Part shown: piece by piece, positions 1-11,021 of the stretch
Layout: each line of letters opens with the position of its first letter
Position numbering within the stretch: position 1 is the first letter of the stretch
NCBI GenBank assembly: GCA_025618425.1
Contig: CM046832.1
Coordinates: 72,219,196 to 72,283,195 of the forward strand
DNA: 64,000 bases
Source: Heliocidaris tuberculata
Taxonomy: Eukaryota > Echinodermata > Echinoidea > Camarodonta > Echinometridae
Direction of reading: 5' to 3'
Position numbers and translations under genes: made by a program
The notes under the pieces: generated by a model
What the model saw: only the letters and a program-made list of their open reading frames with translations
Told to the model about the DNA's origin: nothing
Database searches by the model: none

Positions 1-540
1 ATGAACAACAACAAAACCGATCAGACTGCTTCATAAGGACCAAAGATATTAAAGATCAGACTGTTTCATTCTATGCAAAGTTATTATATATCGGATTGCT
101 ACACAAGGAACATTGATTTAACAGATCAGAAAGTTTTATTATGTAGACTGTGACCATCTGAAAATAGTATGAAGGATTTTCATTTTCTTTTTTTTTAAAG
201 TTGTACAAATAAGGAGTATCTTATTATGATATAAGTATTGTTAATTGATACTGCTCCTTTTCTAGAAGTAAAACTTTTGGACTTTGGAATTCACCCCCAA
301 CCCCCTTGAAAAAGCGGGGTTCATAAAAACTTCCTGGATTTTGGAGTGCCCCCACCCTAAGAAAAAAAAAAACACATTCAAACAGTAATTTTATTAGGAG
401 CAAGGATATTACATATCAGACTGTCTTGCTTTGTAGATTTGGAAAACTTAAATTATATAATATTGTTGTGAAGATTTTCGTTTCCCTTTAATTTGTCTTT
501 CAGCAATAAAAGAAATAAGTTGAACTTGAATTTTGAATTT
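1..540. repeat. AT-rich stretch with two diverged direct copies of one segment
   Basis: No coding region is visible. The segment near 41-200 and that near 395-500 share a block with a degenerate 'ggatattacatatcagactg'-like core followed by 'gaagattttcgtttcc'-like sequence. They look like two old copies of one dispersed repeat. Between them is C-rich sequence (about 292-360). The family was not identified. Confidence 0.35.
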
Positions 541-1400
541 TATTTATTCAAATCAAATATGAACATACATCATAAATGTACAAAATACATAACATAAATG
601 TACCAAAATATAATACAGTGTAGATCGGCAATTCAAGCAAAAAAGTAACAAGGTATAATTAAGAGCATGGAATAGACAAACCACTGTTTACGTCATAATT
701 ACGACATAATAGTTATGTCCAGAAAACTGTCAAAGCCCCAGTATAGTTTTGGTATGATTGAGGAAGTTTTTATCAGTCTTTTGAAAAATGGAGCATTCTC
801 ACTTCAGACACCGGGAAATAAATTCAAATACACCTAAAGTTACTGTTAATGACAAATTTTGAGTTATCAATGAATAGCCACTAGATGGAGCTCTGTACAC
901 AACCCTACGGTAAAAATCTCGGGGGCATCCCAAGATACTACATATTTGCGAGTATTCCCCGAAATTGATGGTTTTGGAGAAAATAATTCACAAAGCTGTT
1001 AGAGCTCATAAAGTTCTATGAATAAAACCAATTAGGGATATATGATATTTTTTACAGATTACCGAAACTATACCTTGTCTTTAATAAATTTCCATATAAA
1101 GACTTTTTTTCAGACTTTAGAATGCTGCCCCCCCCCCCCCACCCCCGCAAATAGCTATAAAATGTATTTAACACTTCATTGAAGTGTAAATGCCTGAAAC
1201 TATACTTTTTGTTTTCCAATTTTATACTCTCCCACAGGTTCCCACGACCAGAAAAGTAAATATGCTGTCACCCCACCACCTTAACGAAATGTTGAGCTTT
1301 TTCTTTCGAAATGTTGACATTTGAAAAAAGAATGACAACATATTAAGTTCAGCATCAAGAGCCATCCGATGTCATATATATGTGGGTGCCACTTGAAATT
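541..1400. other. Non-coding stretch downstream of the Harbinger transposase
   Basis: No supported gene. At 535-640 a T-rich edge ('ttttatttattcaaatc') followed by A-rich sequence resembles the 3' tail of a minus-strand LINE, but no ORF confirms it. A C-tract lies at about 1131-1147. No clear Harbinger terminal inverted repeat was found here. Confidence 0.3.
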
Positions 1401-2024
1401 GGGAAGGGAATTTCATAACTCGACCATGCGGTCCTGCCACTCCACCGCCCCGACTGTGTTATAGTATTCCTCTAGGTACATGCGCTGCAGCTTGGCAACA
1501 CGGGTGGTGTGGTTGCCCACGAGTCTCTGTTCCATGTCCTGCATGTTGGTGTCCTGTCTCCATTCCCCCGGGATCATAATGCGCTGAGCGTCCTCACGGT
1601 CAAGTAGCTGGTTCTGTTCCCCGGGAATACGCTGCCTCAAGATATTGTGGAGAATGATGCATGCCATCACAATGATAGTGACCGTCTCCGGCTTCTGGAG
1701 CATCTGTGTCAGTAGACAGCGGAAACGGCTCGCCAAAATGCCAAAGGCATTTTCAACCACACGGCGTGCCCTGGACAACCTATAGTTAAAGATCCTCTCT
1801 TCAGACTAGGCTCTCTAGCACAGAACGGCTTCATGAGGGTGGTCTTCAGAGCAAAGGCACTGTCTGCAATGATGAAGTAAGGGACCGGCCTGTCAGCTCC
1901 TGGCAGAGGTTGTGGCTCGGGCAGACCAAAGTTCTCATCATCCATGGCTTCCTTCAGGCTGGACCGGTTCCAAATCTGGGCATCGGAGGGGGAACCTGGG
2001 GCACCAATGTCCATCCATAGGAAC

Positions 2025-2447
2025 CTGGGTAATAATAATAATGTCAATTTATATAGCGCAGTTCCTATCTAAGATATACTCTACTGCGCATATTCTAAGA
2101 GCTCCTGCTTGAAGTTGCAATTTTTACATTATAAGTAGTTAACCAGTTAATGAAACATAAAATTTCAAGATAAAGTGGGCATGACCATACAATTTTCAAA
2201 ATTTTCAAATCAAGTTGGTCATATCAAATCTTCATAGAAAATAATCTTTTATTTGTAACAAATACAATGTTGCAGTTTTAATAATTTAAACAAGGATTTC
2301 ATGATAAATCTACAAGTCTATATTGTAATAGAATAATAATATCTTTAAGTTTTAAACATTTAAATATTTGTAATTTGTGATATGAATGTGAAAATATATA
2401 TCTATTCAAAGCTTCACTGTGTTATCGGGGAATAGCCCATAACCCAC
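2025..2447 (-). other. Intron of the Harbinger transposase
   Basis: The donor reads TACAG|GTGGGT (exon ends 2448) and the acceptor TTACCCAG|GTTCC (exon resumes 2024). Splicing joins AG and G into an Arg codon and restores the family-typical ...DADYRFLWMDIG. That restored motif is strong evidence the intron is real. It is 423 bp and AT-rich. Confidence 0.85.
2028..2105 (-). repeat. Short retroposon 3' tail inside the intron
   Basis: On the minus strand the sequence contains GCGCTATATAAATTGACA followed by an (ATT)n run, reading into the intron's acceptor site. The 'GCGCTATA...(ATT)n' ending is the same type of 3' end as the LINE tail at 12,234-12,450. It abuts the splice acceptor at 2025. Confidence 0.5.
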
Positions 2448-3214
2448 CTGTAATCGGCGTCCACTAAGGCCAGTAAAGCTACAGAGAAAAATCCCTTGTA
2501 GTTGAAAAATTCTGAGCAACTGTTGGGGGGACACCTGATGCATATGTGTTTGCCATCAAGGGCACCAATGGTGTTGTGGAAATTCCACCGTGTACCGAAG
2601 CGGTTGGCTATCTCCTTCCACTCCTCTGGGGTTGTGGGGTTCGAGGTGGTTACTCCTCGCATATGGCTGTACACACTTCTCCCACAAGGATAGAGATACT
2701 GTTGTGCGGAACGTAGAACATGTACGTGAGGGAATGGTAGGAGTCCCCGGTGGCTACGTAGCGCAAGGTGATGGCAAGCTTGAGTCCAACCTCTAATGAC
2801 TTCCGCCACCAGGTGTCATACTTGCGCAGACGGGGAGAGAGACGGTCGAGCATCTCGGCAAAGAGTTCTGGACTCACGCGAAGAAAGTTCTTGAAGGACA
2901 CGACATCTTCACGCCTCAACATGTTTAGCAGTTGACCATAGGCACCATGCTCCGGTCGCAGAGTGAGCCAGTTCCGAAGCCACACCGTCCGAGGTTCCCG
3001 ACCGTTTGCCACGTCCAGGTACCGTGCCACCAGGTAGGCTGCTCTCAATTCAACGTCTTCTAGAGCCTGCAGTGCCAAGTAGATCCTCACCAATTCATGA
3101 CTGTCCATGGCGACAGTCAGAAGGGAACGCGTGGGATGCTGAGGGAGGCTATTGCATTTATAGAAGCCCAACCGGGTGCGAGACAGGACAGATGGTTGGG
3201 GGCTCCCATGCGTC

Positions 3215-3640
3215 GAAGGACGCAATTGTCCGCAACATCCGTAACTGTCCGTAAGCGGACGTAAGTGTTTTAATACGTTTACTTGCGGATAATTGCGAAT
3301 ACTTACGGTGGACGCAAATGAACGCAAATGGAAGGGAGGTTAAAATTTCCCCGGATGGTCTGCGTCCAAGCTACAGATCGTTACGTCCACTTACGGATAG
3401 TTACGTTTAGTTACGTTTAGTTACGATTACTTACGTAACTCTGCATCCGTGGCGGCTCCCTGCGAAATTTTGCAAATTTCAAAATTTCGCAGGCTTGGCG
3501 CCGTAATTTTGCGTTTCACAACGGATCAGTTACGGACAATTACGTCTACTTACGACCCTACGGATGCCTGCGTCCATGCTGCGTCCACTTATTCGTATCT
3601 ATCCGCGGCGGACGTAACTCAACGTAAGCGACTGTGTGAC
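3215..3640. repeat. Dense array of short TTACG/CGTAA motifs upstream of the transposase
   Basis: Starting about 110 bp 5' of the transposase start codon, the sequence is packed with variants of TTACGTCCACTTACGGA and its reverse complement (for example at about 3230-3310, 3380-3440 and 3530-3620). Spacing is irregular, so it is not a simple tandem satellite. Position and style fit a subterminal repeat region of a DNA transposon that binds its transposase, but the terminal inverted repeat was not located. Confidence 0.6.
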
Positions 3641-4460
3641 TGGGGCTAGAGTGCGCGAAGCCGCTGCGGTCATTTGTGGTCAAGACACGGAAGAGGCAAC
3701 AAGGCTAGCTGAGTATCTCTCTCAGCTTGGATTTGAAGCAATACAGCATGATGAATGGCAGCTGATGTGATCTCCATGACGACCAGCATGCATATGAGGA
3801 AAAAAAAAAAAGTCGGCGCCGAATTTATAACCTTGCATTATATCCTGATATTGTACGCATATAAATGGTTGTCGGAAAATCATCCTGATTGTCCTAGTCC
3901 GTGATTTTACCACTCCTGTTGTGATCCTAGATGTGTCCGCGCTGTCCTGCTACGATCAGCATTTTCCGCGGCATTTCGCGACCTTCCCGATTGATTCCTA
4001 GAACACTCCCAGGTATGACTGCAGTAAATACTCAGAGATTCGTGGTAATGTCCCAAGAAACGATGATTCACACACTTTTCCGCGTCTGGCGCGATAAGAA
4101 TGCCGAAATTACATAATTTGCTACCGCAACCCTTCCTAATCTTGTCGGAGCTCTAGTGGACGCCAGGCTTAACGGATCAGCTGCTGGGATAACAACAGTA
4201 AAGGGAACATCGGAATCAAATGCAAATCAAACAAGGATGTATTTTGTCCTAGACTCTATAACTCAATAAAACCATGTACCTCTGATAATCTTTCATCTTA
4301 GATTTGTTCATCTGATCCTCTGCTGAAGAAAGATTCTGATGGCGGACTTTCAGGACACGGATACGAGTATGTTAACATCTCGATGACAAAACTCTAATGA
4401 AACACGCATGTATTTTATTCCCGAGGATGACTCAGCAAAAACTCTTACACACTCTGCTCT
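3641..4460 (+). other. Mostly non-coding; one short exon-like ORF at about 3644-3770
   Basis: An open frame from about 3610 to the TGA at 3768 ends with GFEAIQHDEWQLM and looks protein-like (...AAVICGQDTEEATRLAEYL...). There is no convincing upstream splice acceptor or start, and I do not recognise the family. It could be the end of a second ORF of the Harbinger element or chance. The rest (3771-4460) shows nothing further. Confidence 0.25.
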
Positions 4461-4680
4461 GGCTTGCAACGTTCACTCACGTAATCACGTCACGGCGCAA
4501 TATCACGTTTTGAGTACATTCGAAGTAACACGTCCTCTAATTTACTTAACCCAACATTTCGTTGAAATACAATGAACAAACCACGAATGGTCACGTTACT
4601 TGATGCACACGTTAAAAAAATTAATGCAAATGGTCATTGAGAAGAGACTAACACCAAAAAGATGATTAAGGCACAGAATG
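4461..4680 (+). repeat. Left arm of a diverged inverted repeat (partner 9,680-9,930)
   Basis: The core aacgttcactcacgtaatca recurs as its reverse complement at about 9,910-9,925. Similarity continues inward through 'cgtcctctaat' and 'cacgaatggtcac' with increasing divergence. The arms enclose about 5 kb without a transposase ORF. This may be the terminal inverted repeats of an old non-autonomous transposon or two inverted copies of one repeat. Confidence 0.65.
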
Positions 4681-4969
4681 GCAAACGAGAATCAATTTTG
4701 TATCTGTGATCACAAGCAAAATTCAGCAGCCAGGAGAAAATTTCTTTCCCTTTTTTTTTTCTTCCTCCCCCCCCCCCTTTTTTTCCCCGGGGGGGGGGGG
4801 GGGTCTCCAACAGTTTACAGATAATTCAAGGAAACTGTATAATCACAATGAGATTATGATAGTGATAACGATAGAAATCAACTTCTTTATCATTTAATAA
4901 ATATATAAGCAACAATTAAAAAAACAGTGATAGGGGACTAGTAATAATACATGTAATAAAAAAGCAAGC
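4681..4969. repeat. T-, C- and G-homopolymer run
   Basis: From about 4746 to 4803 the sequence passes through T-, C- and then G-homopolymers in direct succession ('ttttttttt...ccccccc...gggggggg'). The short ORF across it is an artefact. The flanks are AT-rich and non-coding. Confidence 0.7.
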
Positions 4970-5215
4970 AACATTCAACCAACCCTACACCAACATTTAG
5001 CCAACCCTTCACCAACCTTCAGCCAACCCTTCCCCAACCTTCATTCATACACTCACCAACATTCAGCCAACTTTAAACCAGTATTCATCTAACCTCATAC
5101 CAACTTTCAGCCAACCTTACATCAGTACTCAGCCAACCTTACACCAACATTCAACTACTCTAACACCAACTTTCAGCCAACCTTACATCAACATGCAGTC
5201 AACCCTACACTAACC
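4970..5215 (+). repeat. Minisatellite of CCAACCTTACA/CCAACATTCAG units
   Basis: About a dozen degenerate copies of a ~22-bp dimer (CCAACCTTACA + CCAACATTCAG) follow each other, with some units replaced or shortened. It has no open frame worth translating. The stretch 5,216-5,780 after it holds no supported feature. Confidence 0.75.
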
Positions 5216-5782
5216 AACCATGACCAATATACTATCATCGAGTCATAGATTTCTGCCTTAAATCACTTTATTTCATTCAAATTGTACAACATTTTTTTCT
5301 GAAAAATCTTTCATGTTAGCTAGGAAAATACATACTTCTTGGGCACCTGTAGATAATAAGTATATAGAAAATAAAATTGCATTTTTTAAAATGCCATCTT
5401 ACCAAATTACTGAGACAGTACATAGAATTACTACACCCACAGTTCTGGGGGTGCAAACATACACGGTATAGTACATTGTAGTAACTACTCTCAAAATCTT
5501 AGAAAATACTTTTAAAAATCCATACAGAGAAACCTGTCATGATTCCTGCGACACTTGTTATAACAGGTATCATATTAACACCCAAGAATTAAAACTAGCA
5601 TAAAAGTTACCTTATATATCAGAGATCATTATAATAATTACAAGGTTTCACTTTACTTTTGGTTTAGCACAGACAGTAGCAGTAAAAGGACTATACTTAC
5701 AGTGCTAATTAATACACTCTTAAATTATCTGCAGAATAGACGTACATTTTGTATTAATTTTCGTGAAATGACAGAGTATATT

Positions 5783-6010
5783 TCAAAATCATGTCCAATC
5801 ATTTTCGAAATATTTTGGCATGGGATTCAAAATCATGATCCAAGCATGAATTAACATACAAATACAAGAATCATTATTACTGGGACATCAGAAATGTCCA
5901 ATCATTTGCGAAATATTTTGGCATGAGATTCAAAATCATGTTCCAAGCCATAATTAACATGCAAATACATACAGATACAAGACCCCTTATTACTGTAACA
6001 TCTGAAAAAT
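5783..6010 (+). repeat. Tandem duplication, two ~110-bp copies
   Basis: Both copies contain tccaatcattt(t/g)cgaaatat, then ttttggcatg(g/a)gattcaa, then ccaagc..aattaacat.caaatac in the same order. The first begins near 5,790 and the second near 5,895. No function is apparent; the short minus-strand ORF here spans the duplication and is not supported. Confidence 0.8.
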
Positions 6011-6215
6011 GAAAATGAGGAAGCTCATGGTAGAAGACAGAAGCTACTACATGAAACTTGCAAAAGGAATAAATTTTAAACGAGCTGAACTTCATGTGTT
6101 CTAATAACATCATTAAACTTCTATTTTGTTATGCCTCAATTGATTAATTGAATAAAAGATTTAGTAAAAGCAAAATAACCTCATCTCAGGTTGAAAACTG
6201 ATAGAACGTCTAGCG

Positions 6216-7351
6216 TTGTCTCGCCTGCATCTTGCAATTTACAGCATACACCGATCATTACCCGCCTTCACGGTAACTGAGTTTTTCACTAGATTTATTG
6301 ATTTCGAAGGGTTTGAGGTGAGATTCTAAAAATCACCATGACTACTCTCTTGAAGGTAAGGATTGATACAAGAAAGTGATGTCAATGTTGTTACGATCCA
6401 AAATCCTCAAAAGATAAGAAGTGAACAAAAGATATTAACTTCAGATGATTTATGGTTTGATTTAAATATTTACCCACAGTCGGTATGACATGATATAAAA
6501 AAAAAATACAAATTTTATCTTCAAATACAGTACATGCACTTAAACTAGCATAGACTTACAATTTCTCAGCTGGGAAACTCCTAATCCACAGAATATGAAT
6601 GCAAGGTATGAGTCCAGAATGTTCTCGAAGTGTAGAGTAAGTTGGCTGCTAATCAACAATAATAATCAAAAATATAAAATCCAAATGGTATGTTGTCCAA
6701 CTGGTAGAATAAGATTCCAGAAGATCCATGAAGATCCAGGAAGTCATCGACGTCGACGACGAAGTTATAGAGCACATTCACTTTTCACATATGAATAATG
6801 ATTTCTCTTCTAGAAATTTCTGTTCATAAAACCATAAAGAAAACTGGAAAAATAACTTCCTTCCAGAAGATTCTTCAATTATATAACAATGTGAAGACAT
6901 TTTACAGTGTCACGAAAACTATTGTATAAGTAAAATTAAGGTAATCCTATAGTTCAGGTGATCACACCTCAAAGATACAAAAAGTTATTACATGTAAAGT
7001 GATTTTCACTGGAAGTTCATTGACCTTTTGACCGTTTACATTGACCCACAAACATGCAACTTCAAGAGATATACTTGTGATTCGAATTTGGTGATCCTAA
7101 CTCAAAGGTACAAAAAGTTATTACATGTGAGTTGATTTTCACTGAAAGTTCAATGACCTTTTGACCTTTGACCAGATTCAACTCATTTTCAAACTTGACC
7201 TGCACCTTTAAGAGATGTACCTGTGGTATGAATTTGATGATTCTATCTCTGTTCCATAGAAAGTTATTGTGATTACAGCTTGATTGTTGACGACGCCAAC
7301 GACGGAAATAGTTACGCCTATATAGTGACTCCGCTACGCAGGCGAGACAAA
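6216..7351. mobile_element. MITE-like element with TTGTCTCGCCTGC ends
   Basis: The left end reads gcgttgtctcgcctgcat and the right end tacgcaggcgagacaa, an inverted terminal motif of about 13 bp. The interior carries two direct copies of aggtacaaaaagttattaca-like sequence (about 6,970 and 7,105), each followed by 'ttgaccttttgacc' motifs. No ORF encodes a transposase. The same end recurs near 35,607-35,630 and a fragment near 35,490, so the family is dispersed. Target duplications were not resolved. Confidence 0.5.
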
Positions 7352-8729
7352 AATGAACATATTACACTCAGCCACCATAGAGTGCCAACAGTCACAGTGT
7401 TCTTTCAGAAACCATTTGTTCATCAGTCATCATAATACTGAAATAGAAAAAGAAAAAGAAAAAGAAGGAAAAAAGTTAGACTGACATAATTATTGCAATG
7501 TTTTCCTCTGAAATTATTGATATAAATGTCTCTTGTTATTTACCAGCCCAAATTTTTAGGATGTCATATACATGTATTTTGTTGCAGTAAAATTAATTTT
7601 TTTTCCTAATAATTTATTTTGTTGAATCTGAGAGGATAACTTTTATTCAGATTTTATCAAGGAGCACAGTATACATTCAAATCTTTGAAACACATATAAT
7701 GAGTTGAATTCTGGGATGTATTAAGCTTAGGAGGGGCTCCATACCAACTCTTTTTTCTTTTCTGGGGATCTCAAGTTGAGGTCTGTGTGCAAAGGCCTCA
7801 TTTTCTGAGCAAAAATGACAATTCTTTGTGTCTAGTCATGGCTCTGGGCAAAGAAAATCATTTTTTGACCAAAATGAAGGAAGGGGGCAGGCATATCCAT
7901 ATCATTTTCAGGGTTGAACTGCTGTGAGGGACATGCTTCAGGAAAGGCATCAAGTTGTCAACTAAATAACACATTTCATTTATTACTAACAAACAGTAAT
8001 TATAATTCAAGTGAAACACATCAATGGTAAATAGCTCATATTGAAAGGCAATACTTGTTTAATCATTTAATCAATTATTCATTTACTTTTACTGCTCATC
8101 ATTTGTGTTCCGATAGTAAGCGAAATTTGAATTGGGCCCAAAACCTTTAGCCTTTCATTATTTTTTGTCGTTAATTAATTTCTCTTTGGAAATGTGCTTA
8201 ATACCATTTATCATTAATACATGTAGTAGTGCACAAATGAAAAAAAAAAATCTGATAGAGGAAAGTGCTTACCCTTCCAACAGCACCTTTCCAAAACCAC
8301 TGTACATGGATCAGCAAACATCCTTGAAGATGAATACTGGACAGATGACACAAAGAGGCAACCCTTTTATAGCCATGGAAGTGTGCCTGCAGGTTATTAG
8401 ATGTACCATCTTAATGAGGAAGAATAAATAACAATGGGGATAAGATAATTACATTCACATGAATCACTATTGATGCAGAAAACAACGCCAAAAAAATCAC
8501 CGGGGGGGGGGGGGGGTGGTTGACTGCTGAACATGTAAGAAGTGGCAGTGCAGTTCTTAAGCATAAGAATAATACTGCAATTGGTGGCTATTTAATGTTA
8601 GCTAATTATGAAATGACTTTTCACAAAGTTTGGATAAGTTAGTTTTGCTGCGATTCAAACGCACTTCCAAGTTCCAGCAACTCAGCCTTAGATTCGCCGC
8701 CCGAGCTCTGGTGTCACGAGTGCAATAAC
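7352..8729. other. Non-coding AT-rich stretch
   Basis: No gene is supported. A (GAAAAA)n patch lies at about 7,446-7,470, an (A)10 tract at about 8,238-8,249 and a G-tract at about 8,502-8,516. The ORF at 8,132-8,431 has no recognisable domain, no splice signals and biased, low-complexity composition. Confidence 0.4.
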
Positions 8730-8737
8730 GCCTAGAC

Positions 8738-9426
8738 CCTGGGTTCTTAATCATTTTTTCAGGAGGGCCAGAAATATTCTTGAAATTAAGTCGTGGGCCA
8801 CAGGGTATATACATACATACAAAGGCGTATGGGACTCACGACTCTTGCCTGAATACATTGTGTATTATAGCTTTCTGATTTTTTTATTCAGCGAGCGAGC
8901 GAAGCTCGCGAGGAAATAAATTGTCAATTTAGGATCGTGAAAATTTAATTTCGTCATCAAAATGTGCTAATTTAGATAAGATATAAAAATTACAAAGAGA
9001 CCATTTCACTGCCCGAAAATGAGATGGTGGGTGCCGGGATGCAGAAAAGTTTTGATATTCTCGGGGGAGAGGGCTGCAACCCCCATCCCCTGCCTCAGAC
9101 GTTAATGCATACATACCTGAATGGCTCATCTACGGACGGTTGAACGATTTTAAAATACCCCCTCCTTATTTTTTCTTCGTTTGATTACCCCCCCCCCCCC
9201 CCCCCAACTATAATACGTGGTAGGGTAGGGAACAGACACTGATATGATATACTATTTGCAGGCGAACGAGCAAAAAAATTGATTTACTTTTATTCATATC
9301 AATAGTTATTACATCAACATAGTGCATAAACAAGATTTTTTTTTCTTACTAGATAATTTTGGCGGGCCGCATGAAATCGTTTCGCGGGCCGCAAGTGGCC
9401 CGTGGGCCGCACTTTAAGAACAGGGG
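8738..9426. mobile_element. hAT-type non-autonomous element with 8-bp target duplication
   Basis: The 689-bp element is flanked by perfect 8-bp direct repeats GCCTAGAC (8,730-8,737 and 9,427-9,434). Its ends, CCTGGGTTCTTAA and, inverted, CCCCTGTTCTTAAAG, form imperfect terminal inverted repeats followed by GGGCC-rich subterminal motifs ('gcgggccgcaagtggcccgt'). An 8-bp duplication and CAGGG-like ends are typical of hAT elements. There is no transposase ORF, so it would be mobilised in trans. It contains the palindromic motif gcgagcgagcgaagctcgcg near 8,891 and a C-tract at about 9,187-9,205. Confidence 0.75.
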
Positions 9427-9679
9427 GCCTAGACCAATATCCTCGCAAGTCAAGCGCTCACAAGGGATGACGGTTTTTTTTTCGACATCGTTTGTAAATG
9501 CCGCTTTCTTACTACCTACTTTCTTCTAATGCCCGAAGAGAAACAATTCTAATAATCAGAGCAATATTTTCTTCGATATTCTCTAATATCTTATTCATAG
9601 AAATAACGAAATGTGGTAAATAAAGGAATTTACCTTGAAAATGATTCTTCATCGCAGAGATTTCCGCAACACTTAATAC

Positions 9680-9930
9680 ACTACGATAATGACGTCATGA
9701 CTAGTCTCAATGAAAGCACTCAAATCAAAAAATCGTGATAAACTTTTGGGTAAAGTTTCTAAAGACTCACGTCACATAATTACAAAACTGTGACTATTCG
9801 TGATTTCTCGGCAGGTAAAATAGCGAAATGTAGACCCAACACTTCGTAGATTAGAGGACGTGTTTTCACGACAGTACTCAAAACGTGATGATTGCGCCGT
9901 GACGTGATTACGTGAGTGAACGTTATAAGC
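9680..9930 (-). repeat. Right arm of the diverged inverted repeat (partner 4,461-4,680)
   Basis: This is the reverse-complement partner of 4,461-4,680. Both outer ends share the motif ggctt(n2)aacgttcac. It contains the same cAMP-response-like and CpG-bearing motifs (gtcacggcgcaat). Confidence 0.65.
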
Positions 9931-10129
9931 CCTCTGCCCTACAACATCTTCTTTTGGTTCTCACATGAAATAAAGCTGGTTGAATGAGGTGACCAATGTA
10001 GTAGGCCCTACTAGGCTTCTTCCATACATGCTTAACAGCAACCGATACAGCCATGACAGTGATTTCCATTGCATTTCGTAAACCAAATACGATCAAGGTT
10101 TCCTCCATGTCTAGTGCAACGTGGTTAGA
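9931..10129. other. Short non-coding spacer
   Basis: No feature is supported; the minus-strand ORF at 9,923-10,108 lacks any family signature. Confidence 0.3.
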
Positions 10130-10745
10130 TATTTACCCATTCTATGCTTAAATAAAGAATTAGATAAAGAAATTAAAGAATCCCCTAGTCTTAACAATTT
10201 TAAACGTAAACTTTAAAAAAATATCTGCTCAGCCTATACCCCCTTCAAACAGGTCAAGCTTAATACCAAATAAATATTGAACATTCACTCTTTTCATGTT
10301 TTCCTGTGAACACGTGCCTAACGACTTTGTTTTTGCTCCTGCTCCCAACCTCTTTTCCTTTCCTTTTCCCGTCTTTTCACTCTTCCTCTTTGTTTTCCTA
10401 GAAACTTATGTTGGCATACAGTGAATTTTTCTGTAACTTTCGCCACTATTTATCCAATTATTATAATTTTGTTTGACCAAAACTCTTTTACGTATTTAAG
10501 TCTTTGGGGCATGCATTATACAAGCATTGCTTTCTCAGCATGCCCCCCCCCCCCTCCGTTTCATTGTATATGTTAGGTCAACAATGATCCGTGTGTGTAA
10601 ATTATTTTTTGTACTCTTCTGAATACCCTTTATCTTTGTATGTTAGTTTGATATACTAAAGTTACCAGATTATTTTATGTTTAATCATTTGATCGATATG
10701 TATCATGTATAATTATTTTGTAACGGAAAATAAATCAAATCAAAT
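10130..10745 (+). mobile_element. 3' end of a 5'-truncated LINE
   Basis: The frame at about 10,153-10,216 reads ...KEIKESPSLNNFKRKL then stop. This is the conserved C-terminal signature of CR1/L2-type reverse transcriptase ORFs (Ser-Leu-x-x-Phe-Lys-x-x-Leu-Lys). A 3' UTR of about 500 bp follows and ends in an A-rich (AAATC)n tail at about 10,726-10,755. Nothing of the catalytic RT remains. Confidence 0.5.
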
Positions 10746-11021
10746 CGAAATCAAATTAAATAATTAATTGTGTTGATATAGGGGATGCTTACTACTTGCA
10801 TATTATAACATGTGAAAAAGATGTCTGTTTGATTACTTTGCTCAATGCTGTTTTGGGGGGTCAATTCAAGCATTTCAACTAAATAATTTTAAAGCATATG
10901 CATGAAACTGTAAACATATATCAGGTTTAATTGTGGAACAATATAATTTTAAATCCAATGAAATCATATTTCTTTGCCAAGTAAATTTACGTAATTTTTG
11001 TGGAATATTTTATGAATTATT
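10746..11021. other. Non-coding AT-rich stretch
   Basis: Nothing recognisable was seen apart from a short G-tract near 10,855. It is the left flank of the TU-like element. Confidence 0.4.

Larger units (their letters stand above)
1413..3108 (-). pseudogene. HARBI1-like: PIF/Harbinger transposase (HARBI1-like), two exons, two frameshifts
   Basis: This is a DDE-type nuclease of the PIF/Harbinger family. Exon 1 runs from an ATG at 3108 (reading MDSHELVRIY) to 2448 and exon 2 from 2024 to the TGA at 1413. The DDE_Tnp_4 signature is present in order: TTPEEWKEIANRF, then GALDGKHI (first Asp, codon 2555-2557), then WMDIGAPGSPSDAQIW, then IIADSAF (second Asp, 1862-1864), then ARRVVENAFGIL (Glu, 1752-1754). 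All three catalytic acids are therefore retained, and the total of about 420 codons is near full length for the family. The reading frame changes twice: near 2650-2656 (after ...CTAICEE) and near 1800 (before ERIFNYRL). Each is explained by one missing base. It is either a young pseudogene or an intact gene with two assembly errors. The exons look clearly more GC-rich than their surroundings, suggesting a separate origin. Confidence 0.85.

Noticed and set aside
3449..3649. 66-codon ORF in the TTACG array
   Set aside because: Entirely within the repeated motifs; protein sequence follows the DNA repeat.
4970..5215. CRISPR-like array
   Set aside because: Units are contiguous and degenerate with no unique spacers, and the DNA is eukaryotic.
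8132..8431. 99-codon ORF with a hydrophobic start
   Set aside because: No homology signature, splice signal, or coding-like composition; sits in AT-rich repeat DNA.
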